Origin: Kribbella pittospori
GTDB taxonomy: Bacteria; Actinomycetota; Actinomycetes; Propionibacteriales; Kribbellaceae
DNA length: 64,000 nt
Direction: 5' to 3'
NCBI RefSeq assembly: GCF_004331465.1
Contig: NZ_SJKB01000009.1
Location: forward strand, 186,001 to 250,000
Part shown: piece by piece, positions 50,077-59,134 of the stretch
Layout of the letters: each line of letters opens with the position of its first letter
Numbering within the stretch: the stretch's first letter is position 1
Position numbers and translations under genes: made by a program
Notes under the pieces: model-generated
Told to the model about the DNA's origin: nothing
The model's database searches: none
Seen by the model: the letters and a program-made list of their open reading frames with translations, nothing else

Positions 50077-51552
50077 TCAGCTCCGGATGACCTCGGCGAT
50101 GGTGCTGATGGCCTCGGTGATCTCGGTGGGGGTGCGGGCGGCGTAGCCGAGGACCAGACCGGGCGCGTGGGGGAGTTGGCAGTGCCAGGAGAGCGGGTGG
50201 GTCTTGATGCCCTTCTGGAGCGCCCGGGCGGCCAGGTCGACGTCGTTCAAGGTGTCGTCGAAGGTGATGGTCAGGTGTAGCCCGGCCGCGGCGCCGTGGA
50301 CGGTGGCGGACGGCAGGTAGTTGCCGATGGCATCGACCATCGCGTCGCGGCGGGTCCGGTGGCGGCGGCGGAGGAAGCGGAGCTGGCGTTCGAGCTCGCC
50401 GGACTCCATCAGGTGGGCGAGCGTGAGCTGCGGGAGCGCGGCGTTGCCGAGGTCGGCCAGCCGTTTCATGCCGATCAGCGCGGCCTTGTACTGCGGCGGC
50501 GGCAGCATCCACCCGATCCGCAGCGACGGTGCGAGCAGCTTCGACACGCTGCCCGCATAGATCACCTGATCGGCCAGCATCGCGCGCAGCGCCGGAACCG
50601 GCGGACGGTCGTACCGATGCTCGGCGTCGTAGTCGTCCTCGATGATCAACCCACCGTCAGCCGCCCACTGAACCAACTCCCGCCGCCGCTCGCCTTCCAG
50701 TACGACGCCTGTCGGGAAATGGTGCGCCGGAGTCGCCATCACCGCCCGGACGCCCGACTCGCGCAGCAGCTCGACCCGCAGCCCACCGTCGTCCACCGGG
50801 ATCGGCGGCGTACGCATCCCCCAGTTCTGCAGATGCTGCCGGGATCCGAGCGACCCAGGATCCTCCACCGCAATCTCGCGGATCCCGCGGTCCTTCAGCA
50901 CCTGCGCAGCCAGCCCGATCGCCTGCGAGACTCCGGCGACGACGATCAGGTCGTCCGGATCCGCCGCGATCCCGCGATTGCGGGCCAGCCAGTTCGCGAC
51001 TGCGCGACGGAGCGCCGGTGTACCGGACGGATCGCCGTACCCGAACTCGGACGAGTCGAGGTCGCTCAGCACCGCCCGCTCGGCCCGCAACCACGCGGCC
51101 CGCGGAAAGGCTGCGAGATCAGGCACGCCGGGCGTGAGGTCGATCCGGGCCGGAGCTGCCCGCAAACTGTCGAAAACATCCAGGCCGGGCTCAGGTACAA
51201 CCGGTGGCGTGATCCGGCCCGCTGCAACGCCCGGCTCGGCGACGAACGGAACTGCGACGACCACAGTGCCGGCGCGGCCCCGGCCGGCGACGTGGCCGTC
51301 TTCGGTGAGGCGTTGATAGGCCTCGGTGACCACCCCGCGGGAGATGCGGAGCTCGGCGGCGAGGAGGCGGGTCGCGGGCAAGCGGCTGCCGATCGGGAGG
51401 CGGCCGTCGGAGATCGCGGCGCGCAGGCTCTCGGTGAGCCAGTCCGACAACCCGCCCGGCGGCGCGTCCGCGGGATTCAGTTGCAGGAAGTCCGCGCCCG
51501 CGTTGACCAGTCCTTTGGACCTGCCACTTTGGCTCGGATTGGACCTGTTCAC
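50077..51552 (-). CDS. MocR/PdxR-type regulator (GntR helix-turn-helix plus aminotransferase domain)
   Basis: A 491-residue regulator. The GntR winged helix (about 35-105) contains LPATRLLAAELRISRGVVTEAYQRL. The aminotransferase-fold domain (about 150-480) has the PLP Lys in YAGSVSKLLAPSLRIGWM and VMATPAHHFPTGVV. This subgroup includes PdxR, which controls vitamin B6 synthesis, but no pdx genes are near, so that role is not supported. It is divergent from a methyltransferase gene; repeated TTGGACCTG sites lie at its 5' end. The start is GTG. Confidence 0.9.
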   Translation of the reverse strand: MNRSNPSQSGRSKGLVNAGADFLQLNPADAPPGGLSDWLTESLRAAISDGRLPIGSRLPATRLLAAELRISRGVVTEAYQRLTEDGHVAGRGRAGTVVVAVPFVAEPGVAAGRITPPVVPEPGLDVFDSLRAAPARIDLTPGVPDLAAFPRAAWLRAERAVLSDLDSSEFGYGDPSGTPALRRAVANWLARNRGIAADPDDLIVVAGVSQAIGLAAQVLKDRGIREIAVEDPGSLGSRQHLQNWGMRTPPIPVDDGGLRVELLRESGVRAVMATPAHHFPTGVVLEGERRRELVQWAADGGLIIEDDYDAEHRYDRPPVPALRAMLADQVIYAGSVSKLLAPSLRIGWMLPPPQYKAALIGMKRLADLGNAALPQLTLAHLMESGELERQLRFLRRRHRTRRDAMVDAIGNYLPSATVHGAAAGLHLTITFDDTLNDVDLAARALQKGIKTHPLSWHCQLPHAPGLVLGYAARTPTEITEAISTIAEVIRS

Positions 51553-51577
51553 TGGACCATTGTGGCGGCACTTTGGA
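51515..51577. promoter_or_regulatory. Direct repeats between MocR regulator and divergent methyltransferase
   Basis: TTGGACCTG occurs at 51515-51523 and again at 51539-51547, and a partial copy TGGACC at 51553-51558. CACTTTGG occurs at 51525-51532 and 51570-51577. The 24-base spacing of the first pair suits binding of a MocR dimer. Part of this lies inside the MocR 5' coding end. Confidence 0.4.
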
Positions 51578-51580
51578 GGT

Positions 51581-52381
51581 ATGGGAACTGACTACGTGCA
51601 CGGCTACACCCCGGCCGAGACCCGCCGGCTGACCGACCAGGCGCAGACTCTCGCCGACCTCCTGCACGGCGGTACGACATACTCGCCCGGGAGCCGCGTC
51701 CTCGAAGCGGGCTGCGGCGTCGGTGCGCAGACCGTCCAACTGGTCACCCGGAGCCCGGGCATCGACCTCGTCTCGGTCGACATCTCCGAGGAGTCCCTCG
51801 CCCGGGCCAAGGCCCGCGTCGCCGCCGTCGCCCCCGACGCGCGAGTCGACTTCCGGCACGCCGACCTCCGAGAGCTTCCGGACGAGACCTTCGACCACGT
51901 CTTCGTGTGCTTCGTGCTCGAACACCTCGCGGACCCGCACGCCGCTCTGGTCGCCCTGCGCCGCCTGATCAAACCCGGCGGCACGATCACCGCGATCGAA
52001 GGCGACCACCAGTCGGCGTTCTTCCACCCACGCAGTACGGCGGCGCAAGCGGTGATCGACTGCCTCGTCGACCTGCAGGCCGAGGCCGGCGGCGACTCCC
52101 TCATCGGCCGCCGGCTGCAGCCACTCCTCAAGGACGCCGGGTACGCCGACGTCCGGGCGCACCCGTGCACGGTGTACGCCGACGAGACTCTGCCGCACCT
52201 GGTCGACGGCTTCACCCGGAAGACGTTCATAGCGATGGTCGAATCGGTCCGGGAGCGCGCCCTCGCCGCCGGGATGCGAACGCCGGCCGAGTGGGCGCAG
52301 GGCATCCGCGACCTGGAGAAGTCCGCGGAGTCCGGCGGGACCTTCCACTACACGTTCTTCAAGGCGGTGGGCGGAACATGA
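51581..52381 (+). CDS. Class I SAM-dependent methyltransferase
   Basis: A 266-residue small-molecule methyltransferase. The SAM loop is VLEAGCGVGAQTVQLVTR (about 38-55), motif II is LVSVDISEESLARAKAR and the post-motifs include FDHVFVCFVLEHLADPHAAL and LIKPGGTITAIEGDH. MGTDYVHGYTPAETRRL at the start is a common N-terminus in this group. The target is unknown. The ATG lies just after GGAGG (only one base apart), so a leaderless or weak start is possible. The next gene overlaps by ATGA. Confidence 0.9.
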   Translation: MGTDYVHGYTPAETRRLTDQAQTLADLLHGGTTYSPGSRVLEAGCGVGAQTVQLVTRSPGIDLVSVDISEESLARAKARVAAVAPDARVDFRHADLRELPDETFDHVFVCFVLEHLADPHAALVALRRLIKPGGTITAIEGDHQSAFFHPRSTAAQAVIDCLVDLQAEAGGDSLIGRRLQPLLKDAGYADVRAHPCTVYADETLPHLVDGFTRKTFIAMVESVRERALAAGMRTPAEWAQGIRDLEKSAESGGTFHYTFFKAVGGT

Positions 52382-52521
52382 TCGCTCTGCTGGTTCTCGT
52401 TGTACTGATCTGCTGGGGGCTCAACCGCAACCAGCGGCGGCAGCTTCGGACCACCTCAGCCAACGGCGTACCGGACCGGGATCTGGAGCGGCTGGTCGCT
52501 GACCTGCGAGCATTGGGCTGA
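52378..52521 (+). CDS. 47-residue single-span membrane microprotein
   Basis: A short gene coupled to the methyltransferase by an ATGA overlap. It encodes one hydrophobic helix (IALLVLVVLICWGL), a basic stretch (NRNQRRQLR) and a short helical tail (DRDLERLVADLRALG). The basic side after the helix suggests a cytoplasmic C-terminus. The overlap and clean domain layout support it as real. The function is unknown; it could anchor or modulate the methyltransferase. Confidence 0.65.
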   Translation: MIALLVLVVLICWGLNRNQRRQLRTTSANGVPDRDLERLVADLRALG

Positions 52522-52552
52522 CCAATTCATGAACGCCTGGTAAACAAGAGGT

Positions 52553-54043
52553 ATGGCGCCGACTGAGCAGCTCGAGATCGAGACCAAGTACGACGTCGAT
52601 GATGGCGCGAGTCTGCCCGCGCTGCACGAGCTGCCTGGGGTCGCGAGTGTGGCGCAGCCGGTCGAGCTGGACCTCGAGGCGGTGTACTACGACACCGAGG
52701 CGCTGGATCTCGCCGCCAACAAGGTGACGCTGAGACGGCGGACCGGTGGCGAGGACGACGGCTGGCACATCAAGTTCCCGAAGGCCGCTGGCGAACGGCT
52801 GGAGATCCACCACCCGCTCGGACGGTCGGTGGACAACGTTCCGATCGCGCTGGTCCGCACTGTGCGGGTGCACGTCCGGGACAACCAGCTGATCCCGGTC
52901 GTCACGCTGCAGACCCACCGGGTCGTCCACAAGCTGCTGGACGGCGACGGCAATGTGCTCGCGGAGGTGGCCGACGACCGCGTCACCGCGACGGTCGAGG
53001 GTGCCGAGCCGGAGAGCTGGCGGGAGTGGGAGGTCGAGCTCATCGCCGGTGAGCGTGAGCTCCTGGAAGCCGTTGACCCCGTACTGCGGTCGGCCGGAGC
53101 CGAGCCCGCGGCGGGACCGAGCAAGCTCGCGCGGGCCTTAGGCGACCGCGTACCCACCCTGGCCGACTGGGAGCTGCCGAAGAAGCCGCGGACCTCGGAC
53201 CTGTTCCGTGCGTACGCCGGTGAACAGGTGCAGGCGATCCGGGACCGCGATCCGCAGGTACGTCGTGATGTCCCGGACTCGATCCACAAGTTCCGGGTGG
53301 CGACGCGACGGCTGCGGTCCGCGCTGGCGACGTACCGGCCGGTGGTGGACCGCGAGGTGGGTGACCAGATCCGGGCTGAGCTGAAGTGGCTGGCCGGCGA
53401 GCTCGGTGTCGCCCGGGACGCCGAAGTCCAGCGTGAGCACTTCGCCGCGGAAGTGGCGGAGCAGCCCGTCGAGCTGGTGATGGGCCGGGTCGCCGGCCGG
53501 ATCGACGACCACCTGCGCGGCGTGTACAAGGAGGGCCGGGCAGGCGCCTTGGCTGCGCTGGAGAGTGAGCGGTACTTCCAGTTGCTGGACACGCTCGACG
53601 AGCTGATCGCCAAGCCGCCGCTGGTCGGTGACGACCGGAAGGCGGCCAAGCAGATCGGTGATCTGCTGCACCACGACTGGAAGCGGATGCGGAAGGCGGT
53701 CGGCCGCGCCCAGGACGCGGAGAGCTCGGCCGAGCAGGACCACGAGCTGCACGAGGTCCGCAAGGCGGCCAAGCGGTTGCGGTACGCCGCGGAGTCCGCC
53801 GTACCTGTGCTCGGGGATGAAGCATCAGACCTGGCGGCTCGGGCCGAAGAGGTCCAGGAGATCCTCGGCGAGCACCAGGACAGCGTCGTCTCCCGGGAGT
53901 TGCTGCGTCAGCTCGCGATCCAGGTCCACCTCGACGGCGGCAACGCCTTCACCTTCGGCCGCCTGCACGCCGCCGAAGAACTCCGCGGCACCCGCTCCCG
54001 CGACACCTTCCTCACCCTCTGGCCCACCCTCAAGCTGTCCTGA
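52553..54043 (+). CDS. CYTH and CHAD domain protein
   Basis: A 496-residue protein. The N-terminal CYTH domain (about 1-200) has the family EIETKY motif for triphosphate and metal binding, with RRTGGEDDGWHIKFP following. The CHAD domain (about 215-495) is helical and His/Lys/Arg-rich (DSIHKFRVATRRLRSALATYRP, HELHEVRKAAKRLRYAAE), a type that binds polyphosphate. The pair is known in bacteria as triphosphatases or polyphosphate-granule proteins. GAGGT stands just before the ATG. A strong terminator follows. Confidence 0.93.
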   Translation: MAPTEQLEIETKYDVDDGASLPALHELPGVASVAQPVELDLEAVYYDTEALDLAANKVTLRRRTGGEDDGWHIKFPKAAGERLEIHHPLGRSVDNVPIALVRTVRVHVRDNQLIPVVTLQTHRVVHKLLDGDGNVLAEVADDRVTATVEGAEPESWREWEVELIAGERELLEAVDPVLRSAGAEPAAGPSKLARALGDRVPTLADWELPKKPRTSDLFRAYAGEQVQAIRDRDPQVRRDVPDSIHKFRVATRRLRSALATYRPVVDREVGDQIRAELKWLAGELGVARDAEVQREHFAAEVAEQPVELVMGRVAGRIDDHLRGVYKEGRAGALAALESERYFQLLDTLDELIAKPPLVGDDRKAAKQIGDLLHHDWKRMRKAVGRAQDAESSAEQDHELHEVRKAAKRLRYAAESAVPVLGDEASDLAARAEEVQEILGEHQDSVVSRELLRQLAIQVHLDGGNAFTFGRLHAAEELRGTRSRDTFLTLWPTLKLS

Positions 54044-54049
54044 CAACGC

Positions 54050-54085
54050 GAGACGGACCCGGCCAGGGGGTACCGGGTCCGTCTC
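54050..54085 (+). terminator. Terminator of the CYTH-CHAD gene
   Basis: A perfect 13-base-pair stem, GAGACGGACCCGG (54050-54062) with CCGGGTCCGTCTC (54073-54085), lies six bases after the stop, with a 10-base loop. Confidence 0.8.
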
Positions 54086-54103
54086 GAGGGGCGGAGGTGG
54101 GGC

Positions 54104-54145
54104 TGCCAGGCAGGATCGCGTACGGTCCGCAGAGCCTGCCTGACA
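54104..54145 (-). terminator. Terminator hairpin of the symporter operon
   Basis: TGCCAGGCAGG (54104-54114) pairs with CCTGCCTGACA (54135-54145), with one mismatch, around a 20-base loop. It lies 14 bases after the minus-strand symporter stop. Confidence 0.5.
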
Positions 54146-54159
54146 GGTCTGGAATCACC

Positions 54160-55806
54160 TCAGTGCTGGACCGCCTTCTCGGCGCCCGCGCCGGTGAGGG
54201 AGCGGACCTCCATCTCGGCGAACTTGTCGACGTCGACCGGCTCCTTGCTGGTGACCGTGCCGAGCCAGCCGAGCACGAAGGCCAGCGGGATCGAGACGAT
54301 GCCGGGGTTGTCCAGCGGGAACCAGTGGAAGTCGATGCTGGTGTCGGTGATCATCGACAGGCTCTGACCGGTCTTCGCGTCGACCTTGCCGGAGACGACC
54401 GGGCTGAACGCGATCAGGATGATCGCCGAGCCCAGGCCGCCGTAGATGCTCCACAGCGCGCCGCGGGTGTTGAACCGCCGCCAGAACAGCGAGTACAGGA
54501 TCGTCGGCAGGTTCGCACTGGCCGCGACCGCGAACGCCAGCGCCACCAGGAAGGCGATGTTCTGGCCGTTGGCGAAGATGCCGCCGATGATCGCGACGAG
54601 GCCGATCACGACCGCGGTGTACCGGGCCACCCGGACCTCACCGTCGCCGCTGATCTGGCCCTTCTTGATGATCTGGCCGTAGACGTCGTGCGCGAACGAC
54701 GTACTCGCGGTGATCGTCAGGCCGGCCACGACCGCCAGAATCGTGGCGAAGGCGACCGCGGAGATGACGCCGAGGAGCAGCTCACCGCCGAGCTCGAACG
54801 CCAGCAGTGGAGCGGCCGAGTTCGCCTTGCCGGGCGCGGCCTTGATCGCGTCCGGGCCGACGATCGCGGCAGCGCCGTACCCGAGCACCAGCGTGAACAG
54901 GTAGAAGATGCCGATGATCCAGATCGCCCAGCTGACACTGCGCCGAGCCTCCTTGGAGTTCGGCACCGTGTAGAACCGCATCAGGACGTGCGGCAGGCCG
55001 GCGGTGCCGAGCACCAGCGCCAGTGCCAGCGAGATGAAGTCCAGCTTGCTGATCCCCGTTGCGCCGTACTGCAGACCCGGGTTGAGCAGCTTCTCGCCGG
55101 CCGCCGGGCTGTTGTCGACGGCCGCACCGAGCAGACCGGACAGATTGAACGAGTACTTCGCGAGCACCCAGATCGTCATGATGCCCGCGCCGATCACCAG
55201 CAGGACGGCCTTGATGATCTGCACCCAGGTGGTGCCCTTCATGCCGCCGACCAGGACGTAGGTGATCATGATCGCGCCGACCACGGCGATCACGATGCTC
55301 TGGCCGGTACGGCCGGAGACACCGAGCAGCAGCGCGACCAGACCGCCGGCGCCGGCCATCTGCGCCAGCAGGTAGAAGAAGCAGACGCCGAGGGTCGAGA
55401 TCGCGGCGGCCATCCGGACCGGCCGCTGCTTGAGCCGGAAGGACAGTACGTCGGCCATCGTGAACCGGCCGGTGTTCCGGAGCAGTTCGGCGACCAGCAG
55501 CAGGGCCACCAGCCACGCCACCAGGAAGCCGATCGAGTAGAGGAAGCCGTCGTACCCGTTCAGGGCGATCGCGCCCGCGATGCCGAGGAACGACGCGGCG
55601 GACAGGTAGTCGCCGGCGATCGCGATGCCGTTCTGCGGGCCGGTGAAGGACCGGCCGCCGGCGTAGAAGTCGGCCGCGGTCCGGTTGTTCCTCGACGCCC
55701 GCAGCACGATCGCGAGGGTGGCCAGCACGAACAGCGCGAAGATGATGATGTTGACGGTCGGGTTGCCGATGTCGGTTGCCATAGGCAACATCAGTGGGGC
55801 GGTCAC
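54160..55806 (-). CDS. Sodium:solute symporter, ActP-like (acetate/short-chain monocarboxylate)
   Basis: A 548-residue membrane transporter with about 13 hydrophobic segments. Family features are TAADFYAGGRSFTGPQNGIAIAGDYLSAASFLGIAG near the start, YVLVGGMKGTTWVQIIKAVLL and GTAGLPHVLMRFYTVPNSKEARRS, all characteristic of the ActP/MctC branch of SSS symporters. It should import acetate or related acids with Na+ or H+. It overlaps the DUF485 gene by GTGA, the usual partner arrangement. The exact substrate is not proven. Confidence 0.93.
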   Translation of the reverse strand: MTAPLMLPMATDIGNPTVNIIIFALFVLATLAIVLRASRNNRTAADFYAGGRSFTGPQNGIAIAGDYLSAASFLGIAGAIALNGYDGFLYSIGFLVAWLVALLLVAELLRNTGRFTMADVLSFRLKQRPVRMAAAISTLGVCFFYLLAQMAGAGGLVALLLGVSGRTGQSIVIAVVGAIMITYVLVGGMKGTTWVQIIKAVLLVIGAGIMTIWVLAKYSFNLSGLLGAAVDNSPAAGEKLLNPGLQYGATGISKLDFISLALALVLGTAGLPHVLMRFYTVPNSKEARRSVSWAIWIIGIFYLFTLVLGYGAAAIVGPDAIKAAPGKANSAAPLLAFELGGELLLGVISAVAFATILAVVAGLTITASTSFAHDVYGQIIKKGQISGDGEVRVARYTAVVIGLVAIIGGIFANGQNIAFLVALAFAVAASANLPTILYSLFWRRFNTRGALWSIYGGLGSAIILIAFSPVVSGKVDAKTGQSLSMITDTSIDFHWFPLDNPGIVSIPLAFVLGWLGTVTSKEPVDVDKFAEMEVRSLTGAGAEKAVQH

Positions 55807-56144
55807 TGCAGCTCTCCCTCGATCTGGTCGCGCATCCGCTCGGCGTCGGGGTCGATCCGCCGGTCGGCCCAGCGGACGTAGATCATCGTGATCGCGAACG
55901 TCGACACGAACTGGCCGAGCCCGAACAGCAGGGCCACGTTGATGTTGCCGCCGACCTTGTGCGACATGAACTCGGGTGCATAGGCGGCGAGCAGGACATA
56001 GAGGAAATACCAGACCAGGAACAGGCCGGTCATCGGGAACACGAAGCGCCGGAACCGGCGACGCAGTTCGGAGAAGTCCGGCGAAAGCTGGACCTCCCGG
56101 TACGTCGTCAGGTCCGGGTCACCCGCGGATCGCGTATCGGACAT
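55803..56144 (-). CDS. DUF485 small membrane protein, partner of the symporter
   Basis: A 113-residue protein with two hydrophobic segments (FVFPMTGLFLVWYFLYVLLAAYAP and NVALLFGLGQFVSTFAITMIYV) joined by an outside loop with FMSHKVGGNINV, which is typical of DUF485. These proteins are nearly always encoded before an ActP-like symporter and are thought to assist it. The stop overlaps the symporter start. It is the first gene of the pair; 229 bases separate it from the gene upstream. Confidence 0.92.
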   Translation of the reverse strand: MSDTRSAGDPDLTTYREVQLSPDFSELRRRFRRFVFPMTGLFLVWYFLYVLLAAYAPEFMSHKVGGNINVALLFGLGQFVSTFAITMIYVRWADRRIDPDAERMRDQIEGELQ

Positions 56145-56373
56145 CGCGGGACCTCCAGACGGGGATCAGGCCGGGCGAATGGGCCAGGCAGGGGCTGCTG
56201 CTGGTCCGTACTGTGGCCTCGGTCACTGTCACCCGACAGCACCCACACGCATCGAGCGCTCAGCGGACCACACCAGTCGCCCGGTGGATCACTCCGCTGC
56301 GGCGAGCGGTAGGAATCCCACGACGAACGGCGCGGACGCCCGCCACTCACCAACCTCCGTCATTCGCTGGCCT

Positions 56374-57969
56374 TCACGCGTGACGAGGCGGCGGTGGTGT
56401 GGTCCGCGAGCGGTTGGTGAGTGCCGCAGGTCCGGGTCCGCGATCGACATCCACCGCTTCGGGGGTGTGCAGGCGGACCATGCTGCGGGCGGCGCCGGCG
56501 GGGATCTTGTCGGGGGTCAGCTTCGACACCACGATCACGGTGAGGAACGCGAGCGGCATCGTCCACGCGGCAGGCTGACCGACCAGTGCCTTGGGCCAGC
56601 CGCCGTCGGGGCCGCCGAGCACGTTGATCAACGCGGCGGCGCTCGCGGCGACCCCACCGACGACCAGGCCGGCCGCGGCGCCGGTCGTGGACATCCGGCG
56701 CCACCAGATCCCCAGCACCAGCAGGGGACAGAACGTCGACGCGGCCACCGCGAACGCGAGCCCCACAGTGTCGGCCAGACTGAGCGAGCCGGTCACCAAG
56801 AACGCCAAGTAGGGAACGGTCATCGAGAGCACAGCAGCGATCCGGAAGCTGTTCACCGCCACGTAGTCCCCACCCGTCCACCGATGCAGCCGGCTCCGGA
56901 ACAGGTCCTGGTCGATCACTCCAGCGATCGCGACCGTCAGCCCCGACGACGTCGAAAGGAACGCGGCGAACGCCCCGGCCGCGACCAGTGCACCGAGCAG
57001 ATCCCCTGCGGTACCAGGGAGGATCCGGTTCGGCAGTTCGAGTACGACGGTGTCCGCGCCCGCACTCACCAGGTCGGGCGCGAACGTCCGGCCGAGTACG
57101 GCGTACATCGGTGGGAAGAGGTAGAAGAGTCCGAGCAGCGCCAGGACGACGACCGTCGTACGGCGAGCCGCCCGGCCGTCCGGGTTCGTGTAGAAGCGAA
57201 CGAGCACGTGCGGAAGGCCCATCGTTCCGAAACAAAGGGCCAGAAGCAACGAATACGTCGCGTACAGCGGGTGGTCCCGGCCACCGGCGCGGGACAGTGG
57301 CTCGGACCACTCGGAGGCCGCGCCTTGCAGCGACTGCAGTACGCCGGCCGGATGGTCGCCGGAGCGCCACGCGATCAGGATGACGAAGATCGGTGTGGCC
57401 AGCGCGGTGAGCTTCAGCCAGTACTGGAAGGCCTGGACGAAGGTGATCGAGCGCATGCCACCGGCCGCGACGTTGAAGACGACGATCACCGCGACGACCG
57501 CGGCACCGACGTCCGGTGGCGCGCCCGTGACGGTCTGGACGGTGAGGCCGGCGCCGTGCAGTTGGGGCAGCAAGTACAGCGTGCCGATGCCGACGACCAG
57601 ACCCGAGCAGATCCGGCGGACCACGGCCGATTCGAACCGGGTCTCGGCGAAGTCGGGCAATGTGTACGCACCGCTTCGCCGCAGCGGTGCCGCGACCAGG
57701 ACCAGCAGCATCAGATAGCCGACGGTGTAGCCGACCGAGAACCACAGCATGTCCGCGCCGTTGACCAGCACGAGACCGGCGACACCGAGGAACGACGCCG
57801 CCGACAGGTACTCACCGCTGATCGCGGATGCGTTCCAGCGCGGCGAGACTGCGCGGCTGGCGACGTAGAAGTCGCTGGTGGTCCGGGAGATCCGCAGCCC
57901 GAACAAGCCGATCCCGATCGTTGCCAGGACCACCAATCCGATCGCGGTCAAGCTCATCGCCGACGACAT
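56374..57969 (-). CDS. Sodium:solute symporter, second copy
   Basis: A 531-residue SSS symporter with about 13 hydrophobic segments, related to the first one: TTSDFYVASRAVSPRWNASAISGEYLSAASFLGVAG, FNVAAGGMRSITFVQAFQYWLK and GTMGLPHVLVRFYTNPDGRAARR. The ends differ and the C-terminus has a long polar tail (TPEAVDVDRGPGPAALTNRS). It follows a small membrane protein with a 27-base gap and the response regulator, suggesting that the two-component system controls it. A monocarboxylate is likely; not proven. Confidence 0.92.
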   Translation of the reverse strand: MSSAMSLTAIGLVVLATIGIGLFGLRISRTTSDFYVASRAVSPRWNASAISGEYLSAASFLGVAGLVLVNGADMLWFSVGYTVGYLMLLVLVAAPLRRSGAYTLPDFAETRFESAVVRRICSGLVVGIGTLYLLPQLHGAGLTVQTVTGAPPDVGAAVVAVIVVFNVAAGGMRSITFVQAFQYWLKLTALATPIFVILIAWRSGDHPAGVLQSLQGAASEWSEPLSRAGGRDHPLYATYSLLLALCFGTMGLPHVLVRFYTNPDGRAARRTTVVVLALLGLFYLFPPMYAVLGRTFAPDLVSAGADTVVLELPNRILPGTAGDLLGALVAAGAFAAFLSTSSGLTVAIAGVIDQDLFRSRLHRWTGGDYVAVNSFRIAAVLSMTVPYLAFLVTGSLSLADTVGLAFAVAASTFCPLLVLGIWWRRMSTTGAAAGLVVGGVAASAAALINVLGGPDGGWPKALVGQPAAWTMPLAFLTVIVVSKLTPDKIPAGAARSMVRLHTPEAVDVDRGPGPAALTNRSRTTPPPPRHA

Positions 57970-57996
57970 TCAGACCCTCCCCACCGGCAGGCACTG

Positions 57997-58377
57997 CTAC
58001 TGCCGTCCGACGAACTCGGTGAACTCGGCCTCGATCCGTTCGGCGTTGCGGACGTACAAGCGGGCGGCGACGTACACGACCGGGTAGACCACGATGCCGA
58101 GGATCACCCAGGGCAGCGGCAGGCCGAGGACGGACAGCGTGCGAGTCGCGGGGACGAGAGCGAACAGCAGTGGGATGCCACCGAGGATGACCACGGCGCC
58201 GGCGATCACCGCGAGGGTGAGGCGGAGCTGGGACTGGATCAGCGAGTGCATGTAGATCTCGCCGAGCCGGGTCTGCTCGTCGATCTCGCGCGTCCCGGTG
58301 GGGATGACGGGTCGCCGGGTAGCAGTCCTGCGCGGGCTGGTGACCCGAACTCGTCGCGGACTGTCCGGCGTACTCAT
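57997..58377 (-). CDS. Small two-span membrane protein, probable partner of the second symporter
   Basis: A 126-residue protein. A basic N-terminal tail (about 1-45) precedes two hydrophobic segments (LRLTLAVIAGAVVILGGIPLLFAL and LPLPWVILGIVVYPVVYVAA) and a charged tail (RNAERIEAEFTEFVG). Position and layout match DUF485-like partners of SSS symporters, although the sequence is not a clear DUF485. It begins one base after the response-regulator stop, so the two genes are coupled. Confidence 0.85.
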   Translation of the reverse strand: MSTPDSPRRVRVTSPRRTATRRPVIPTGTREIDEQTRLGEIYMHSLIQSQLRLTLAVIAGAVVILGGIPLLFALVPATRTLSVLGLPLPWVILGIVVYPVVYVAARLYVRNAERIEAEFTEFVGRQ

Positions 58378-58378
58378 G

Positions 58379-59128
58379 TCAGCCGCGCAGGGAGGTCGAG
58401 CGGACCAGGAGGTCGCGGAGTTCACGAGTGTGGCGGCGGCTGACGGGGAGCCAGTCGTCGCCGACCCGGACCGCGCACCGGCCGCCGTCGACGCGCATCT
58501 CGTCCACGTGGGCGAGGGCGACCAGCGTGCTGCGGTGGATGCGGGTGAACCCGGCGTCGCCCCAGCGTTCTTCCAGCGTGCTCAGCGGGATCCGGACCAG
58601 GTGCGAGTTCTGGCCGGTGTGCAGGCGGGCGTAGTCGCCCTGCGCCTCGACGTACCGGACCGTCGAGCGCTGGACGAACCGGGTCACACCGGCCAGCTCG
58701 ACCGGAATGACCTCGTCGTCGGTTTCGTCCGGCGTCTGCAGCGCCGCCGGCGCACCTGCGGTGACGACCCGGCGGACCGCCTCGGCCAGGCGCTCGGCCC
58801 GGACCGGTTTCATCACGTAGTCGGTGGCCTCGAGCTCGAACGCCTCCACCGCGTGTTCGTCGTACGCCGTGACGAAGACGATCTGCGGCCGTGGCGGGCG
58901 GAACTTGGAGATGACGCTGGCCAGGTCGATCCCGTCCAGCCCGGGCATCTTGATGTCGCAGAACACCACGTCCAGGTCGGCCGCCTGCAGGATCTTCAGC
59001 GCGTCCGGCCCGTTCGACGCGGTCCGGATCTCCCCGATCCGGTCGTCCCGCTGGAGCAGATACACCAGCTCGGCAAGGGCAGGCTCCTCGTCATCCGCGA
59101 CCAGCGCGCGCAAGGGAGTCTCGGCCAT
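58379..59128 (-). CDS. LytTR-type response regulator
   Basis: A 249-residue regulator. The receiver domain (about 5-120) has acidic residues in ALVADDEEPAL, the phosphorylated Asp in DVVFCDIKMPGLDG and the Lys in DYVMKPVRAERL. The LytTR DNA-binding domain (about 140-245) has FVQRSTVRYVEAQGDYARLHT and FTRIHRSTLVALAHVDEM. Its kinase partner is probably the LytS-type protein at 60918-62048, separated from it by two other genes. The start is set by TACTGT (59140-59135) exactly six bases upstream, a leaderless arrangement. It heads an operon with the small membrane protein and second symporter. Confidence 0.93.
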   Translation of the reverse strand: MAETPLRALVADDEEPALAELVYLLQRDDRIGEIRTASNGPDALKILQAADLDVVFCDIKMPGLDGIDLASVISKFRPPRPQIVFVTAYDEHAVEAFELEATDYVMKPVRAERLAEAVRRVVTAGAPAALQTPDETDDEVIPVELAGVTRFVQRSTVRYVEAQGDYARLHTGQNSHLVRIPLSTLEERWGDAGFTRIHRSTLVALAHVDEMRVDGGRCAVRVGDDWLPVSRRHTRELRDLLVRSTSLRG

Positions 59129-59134
59129 GCCCTC

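Noticed and set aside
50077..51552. Assignment of this MocR protein as PdxR
   Set aside because: The subgroup fits, but no pyridoxal synthesis genes are in the window, so the specific name is not supported.
56179..58443. A 754-codon plus-strand frame opposite the second symporter
   Set aside because: Antisense composition and full overlap with two clear membrane-protein genes.
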